Below, one piece after another: positions 15,533 to 18,340 of a DNA stretch of 18,340 nt. Source of the stretch: Bacteroidales bacterium UBA1800 (GTDB taxonomy: Bacteria; Bacteroidota; Bacteroidia; Bacteroidales; VadinHA17); contig DCFQ01000064.1 in assembly GCA_002319915.1 (NCBI GenBank), forward strand, positions 1 through 18,340, in the 5' to 3' direction. The stretch's first letter is position 1; the number at the start of each line of letters is the position of its first letter. The position numbers and the translations under genes were made by a program. The notes beneath the pieces are model-generated. The model did not search any database. It saw nothing but the letters and a program-made list of their open reading frames with translations, and was not told the origin of the DNA.

Positions 15533-18340
15533 ATGAAAAGCCGTTATTTCATTTTACTGGCATTGATATTCTGCAGCGCGCTGGTCAAAGCCCAGCCACC
15601 TGAAACCATTTACCCGGGAACTGTTGTCTACGAAGGCTATTATGATGACCGTTCATGGGGCCCTTTCAACATCGGCTTCAACTTCACATTTTACGGTAAT
15701 TCGTACAGCCAGATGCACATTACGTCGAACGGCCTTGTCATGTTCGGATCAGGTTCAAATGACTATACTGAGGACCCCATACCTACCGCGGGTGCTCCAA
15801 ACAACTTCATAGCAGCCTTCTGGGACGACATTGTGATCGATCCTTCGGGAAAGATCCTCTACACGACAATAGGCGCGGCCCCGAACAGGAAATGCATCAT
15901 CCAGTGGACCAACATGGGATTCTACAACAGCACAGTGCTGATGGGTACCTTCTCAGTGATCCTGTATGAAGGGTCTAACAATATCCAGGTTCAATACCGG
16001 AGCATCATTGACAATACGTCCGACAGGTCGCACGGGAGCTCAGCGGTGATCGGCCTCGAGAACAGTACCGGGACTGCAGGTGTCCAATACGCGTTCCACA
16101 ACTCGACAGCCATCGCTTCTGAACAGGCAATCCTCTTCACTCCATCGGGATCGAGCTACAATATCAATTCATCAGCTACATATGATGGCGTCTACCTCAC
16201 CAAGAACATTACGCTGCCCGAACCCGGGATCCCAAGGCTTATAAGCCCGGCAAAAAATGCCGTGATCGGTTCCGCGTTCACTTTCCAGTGGTCAGCCGCC
16301 AGCAACGCAAGCTCCTACACCCTGAAGATCTCAAAGAACTCGGATATCAGCAGTTCGACAAATTACGATGCCGCGACCGCCACAACATATAACATTACCG
16401 GGCTGACCCTGAACACCACCTATTACTGGGCAGTCTTCGCGGTAAATTCCTCCGGCACCACCTGGTCGGAGATCTACAGGTTCACGACCAGCGCAAACCC
16501 GCCCCTGGCCACTGTTCCCCAGACTATCTGGATGGAGCAGAACGAGGAAAGAAGCATCATGCTCCAGTATACCGGGGGTGACGCCAGCGCAAAAACTGCG
16601 ATAATCACTTCTCTCCCGGCCCAGGGATCACTCTACCAGTATATTGCCGGATCAAAGGGAACAAGGATCAGCACTGTTCCAACCACCCTCACCGATGCCA
16701 ACCGGAACGTCATCTATGTCGCCGATGGCGGAACCGGGAACGGGGCAGGAAACTTCAACTTCTATATACATGATAACACAGGGGATTCACCTTCCGGAAC
16801 AACTACAATAAATGTCAATCCTCCGGGGATCCCGAACTTTATACTGTCGGCCAAAAGCGGGAACATCGAGATCCAGTTCGACAAGCCGATGTCCGATCCT
16901 ACGGGCAAGCAGTCTCAGTTCACTGTCAAGGTGAACGGAACGCCGGTGACCATCAGCTCGGTATCACTGAAAGCCGGGGACCCCTACACGATCGCAGTTT
17001 CACTTGCCACTCCGCTTACCGGGTCAGAAACTGTCCTGATCTCCTATACGCAGGGAGACGTGGCTGCCGAATCGGGCGGCCTTCTGCAGTCGTTTGTCGA
17101 TCAGCCGGTCAACTTCCTCCTGCAGACCATCACCTTCCCTGCCCTGCCGGTACTGACATATGGCGATGCACCTTATACACTGACGGCAACTGCCTCGAGC
17201 GGCCTGCCGGTCACATTTATAAGCTCCAACACAACGGTTGCCTCGATCAGCGGCGATCAGCTCACAGCCAACTCGACAGGTACGGCAGAGATTACAGCTC
17301 AGCAGATCGGCAACGGCACCTATGCCCCTGCTAAATACATCAGGACCCTCACTGTAAACAAGGCAAACCAGACTATAACATTCCCGGCGCTTCCTTCGAA
17401 AACCTACGGGGATGTCGATTTTAACCCGGGGGCATCAAGCTCATCGGGTTTGACTGTAACATATTCCAGCGACAACCCGGCCGTGGCAACCATAGTGTCG
17501 GGCATTATCCATATTGCGGGCGCGGGATCGGCAGTCATCACCGCCTCCCAGGAAGGGAACAACCTGTATAACGCAGCGATGAACCAGGTTTCGACGCTGG
17601 TGGTCTCGAAGGCAAACCAGACGATCACCTTCCCGGCCCTGCCTTCAAAAATTTACGGTGATGCCGACTTCAACCCCGGTGCTTCAAGCTCCTCCGGACT
17701 GGCTGTCACGTATTCGAGCAGCAACCCGGCTGTGGCAACGATTGTCAGTGGCAACATCCACATTACAGGGGTGGGCTCTGCAGTGATAACCGCCTCTCAG
17801 GCCGGCAACACGCTCTATAACGCTGCCCCGGACCAGAGTTCGACACTTAACGTGGGCAAGGCAAGCCAGACGATCTCTTTCCCCGCACTGCCGGCAAAGA
17901 CATACGGTGATGCGGATTTCAATCCCGGTGCCACGAGTTCATCCGGACTGACGGTAACATATACATCCGGCAACCCGGCAGTCGCAACGATTGTCGGCGG
18001 CAATATCCATATTACGGGAGTGGGCTCGGCAGTGATAACGGCTTCACAGGCCGGCAACGCACTTTATAACGCCGCTTCGGACCAGACCTCGACACTGAAT
18101 GTGTCAAAGGCAAACCAGGCAATCACCTTCCCGGCACTCCCGGCAAAGACTTACGGTGATACCGATTTCAACCCGGGAGCAACAAGCTCGTCAGGATTAA
18201 CGGTCACATATTCGAGCAGCAACCCGGCAGTGGCAACCATCGTCAGCGGAAACATTCACATTACCGGTGTGGGTTCAGCTGTAATAACAGCTTCACAGGC
18301 CGGCAACGCACTCTATAACGCCGCACCTGACCAGACTTCC
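15533..18340 (+). CDS. Giant secreted multidomain adhesin-like protein, 3' end missing
   Basis: The frame is open from the ATG at 15533 to the window edge: 936 residues with no stop. MKSRYFILLALIFCSALVKA is a signal peptide. About 45-205 (FNIGFNFTFYGNSYSQMHI, SNGLVMFGSG, AAFWDDI) is nidogen-like. About 230-320 (LISPAKN, FQWSAASNASSYTLKIS, YYWAVFAVN) is FnIII. About 326-430 (GSLYQYIAGSKGT, NFNFYIHDNTGD) is cadherin-like. About 435-530 (IEIQFDKPMSD, VLISYTQGD) is SwmB-like. From residue 531 come Ig-like repeats of 82-83 residues with TFPALP, YGD, SSNPAVATI and AVITASQAGN motifs. Extracellular adhesion or matrix building is likely (inference). Any C-terminal type IX sorting domain or autotransporter part lies beyond the edge. 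Base composition is more GC-rich than the left half. Operon partner of the DUF4347-like gene. Confidence 0.9.
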   Translation, partial: MKSRYFILLALIFCSALVKAQPPETIYPGTVVYEGYYDDRSWGPFNIGFNFTFYGNSYSQMHITSNGLVMFGSGSNDYTEDPIPTAGAPNNFIAAFWDDIVIDPSGKILYTTIGAAPNRKCIIQWTNMGFYNSTVLMGTFSVILYEGSNNIQVQYRSIIDNTSDRSHGSSAVIGLENSTGTAGVQYAFHNSTAIASEQAILFTPSGSSYNINSSATYDGVYLTKNITLPEPGIPRLISPAKNAVIGSAFTFQWSAASNASSYTLKISKNSDISSSTNYDAATATTYNITGLTLNTTYYWAVFAVNSSGTTWSEIYRFTTSANPPLATVPQTIWMEQNEERSIMLQYTGGDASAKTAIITSLPAQGSLYQYIAGSKGTRISTVPTTLTDANRNVIYVADGGTGNGAGNFNFYIHDNTGDSPSGTTTINVNPPGIPNFILSAKSGNIEIQFDKPMSDPTGKQSQFTVKVNGTPVTISSVSLKAGDPYTIAVSLATPLTGSETVLISYTQGDVAAESGGLLQSFVDQPVNFLLQTITFPALPVLTYGDAPYTLTATASSGLPVTFISSNTTVASISGDQLTANSTGTAEITAQQIGNGTYAPAKYIRTLTVNKANQTITFPALPSKTYGDVDFNPGASSSSGLTVTYSSDNPAVATIVSGIIHIAGAGSAVITASQEGNNLYNAAMNQVSTLVVSKANQTITFPALPSKIYGDADFNPGASSSSGLAVTYSSSNPAVATIVSGNIHITGVGSAVITASQAGNTLYNAAPDQSSTLNVGKASQTISFPALPAKTYGDADFNPGATSSSGLTVTYTSGNPAVATIVGGNIHITGVGSAVITASQAGNALYNAASDQTSTLNVSKANQAITFPALPAKTYGDTDFNPGATSSSGLTVTYSSSNPAVATIVSGNIHITGVGSAVITASQAGNALYNAAPDQTS
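17123..18340 (+). repeat. Tandem 249-bp coding repeats (five units visible)
   Basis: Units begin at 17123, 17369, 17618, 17867 and 18116. The first spans 246 bp and is divergent; the next three are exactly 249 bp (83 codons). The fifth is cut by the window edge. Each starts at a Gln codon before (T/A)I(T/S)FPALP. The same periodicity produces spurious minus-strand open frames in this region. Confidence 0.92.

Noticed and set aside
17404..18057. Two minus-strand open frames with similar sequences in the adhesin repeats
   Set aside because: They mirror the 249-bp coding repeats in the complementary strand; similarity comes from the plus-strand repeat.
17123..18340. CRISPR-like array
   Set aside because: The 249-bp units are contiguous, in frame and coding, without short repeats and unique spacers.

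Overview
The window reads as a chromosomal piece of a Bacteroidota genome, probably an environmental, polysaccharide-degrading member of the Bacteroidales or Marinilabiliales (inference). Supporting signs are a SusC-type EVVVTGYGTQ motif, a lipoprotein whose mature end (CKKDE) fits the Bacteroidota surface-export signal, Tat-targeted Gfo/Idh/MocA and sugar-isomerase-like proteins, TAnnTTTG-type -7 promoter elements, weak or absent Shine-Dalgarno sites, and a large secreted repeat protein. Both ends of the window cut through genes.

Left part (1-7.6 kb). A plus-strand gene broken by the left edge encodes the end of a vWA domain, a TonB-plug-like motif, TPR-like helices and a C-terminal DUF2135/YfaP-like domain. 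It converges with a minus-strand pair: a secreted alpha/beta-hydrolase esterase, which has no normal start codon, and a secreted TIM-barrel protein with a C-terminal membrane anchor. A small beta-barrel-like ORF without signal peptide lies further up the same strand. A SAM-dependent methyltransferase (plus, with a good Bacteroidota promoter) and a fosmidomycin-resistance-type MFS exporter (minus, fsr) follow. The gaps at 4.15-4.54 kb and 6.07-6.39 kb hold two copies of one dispersed intergenic element: a TCACAC-like hexamer array, a conserved core of about 65 bp, palindromes, and a conserved distal end.

Middle (7.9-10.3 kb). A large minus-strand lipoprotein, probably surface exposed, carries two CarboxypepD_reg-like beta-sandwiches and a second DUF2135/YfaP-like domain.

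Right part (10.6-18.3 kb, visibly more GC-rich, all genes on plus). A divergent promoter region precedes a likely operon of a GH35/DUF5597-type glycosidase, a Tat-exported Gfo/Idh/MocA oxidoreductase and a Tat-exported sugar phosphate isomerase/epimerase-like TIM barrel. Together these look like an extracytoplasmic glycan-processing set, possibly acting through 3-keto-glycosides. After a 397-bp gap with a palindrome, a promoter-like site and a terminator-like hairpin come a small secreted DUF4347-like protein and, 20 bp later, a very large secreted adhesin-like protein that runs off the right edge. The visible 936 codons contain a nidogen-like module, FnIII, a cadherin-like module, a SwmB-like module and five Ig-like repeats of about 83 residues (exact 249-bp period from the second repeat on). 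The repeats are conserved in protein but diverged at synonymous sites.
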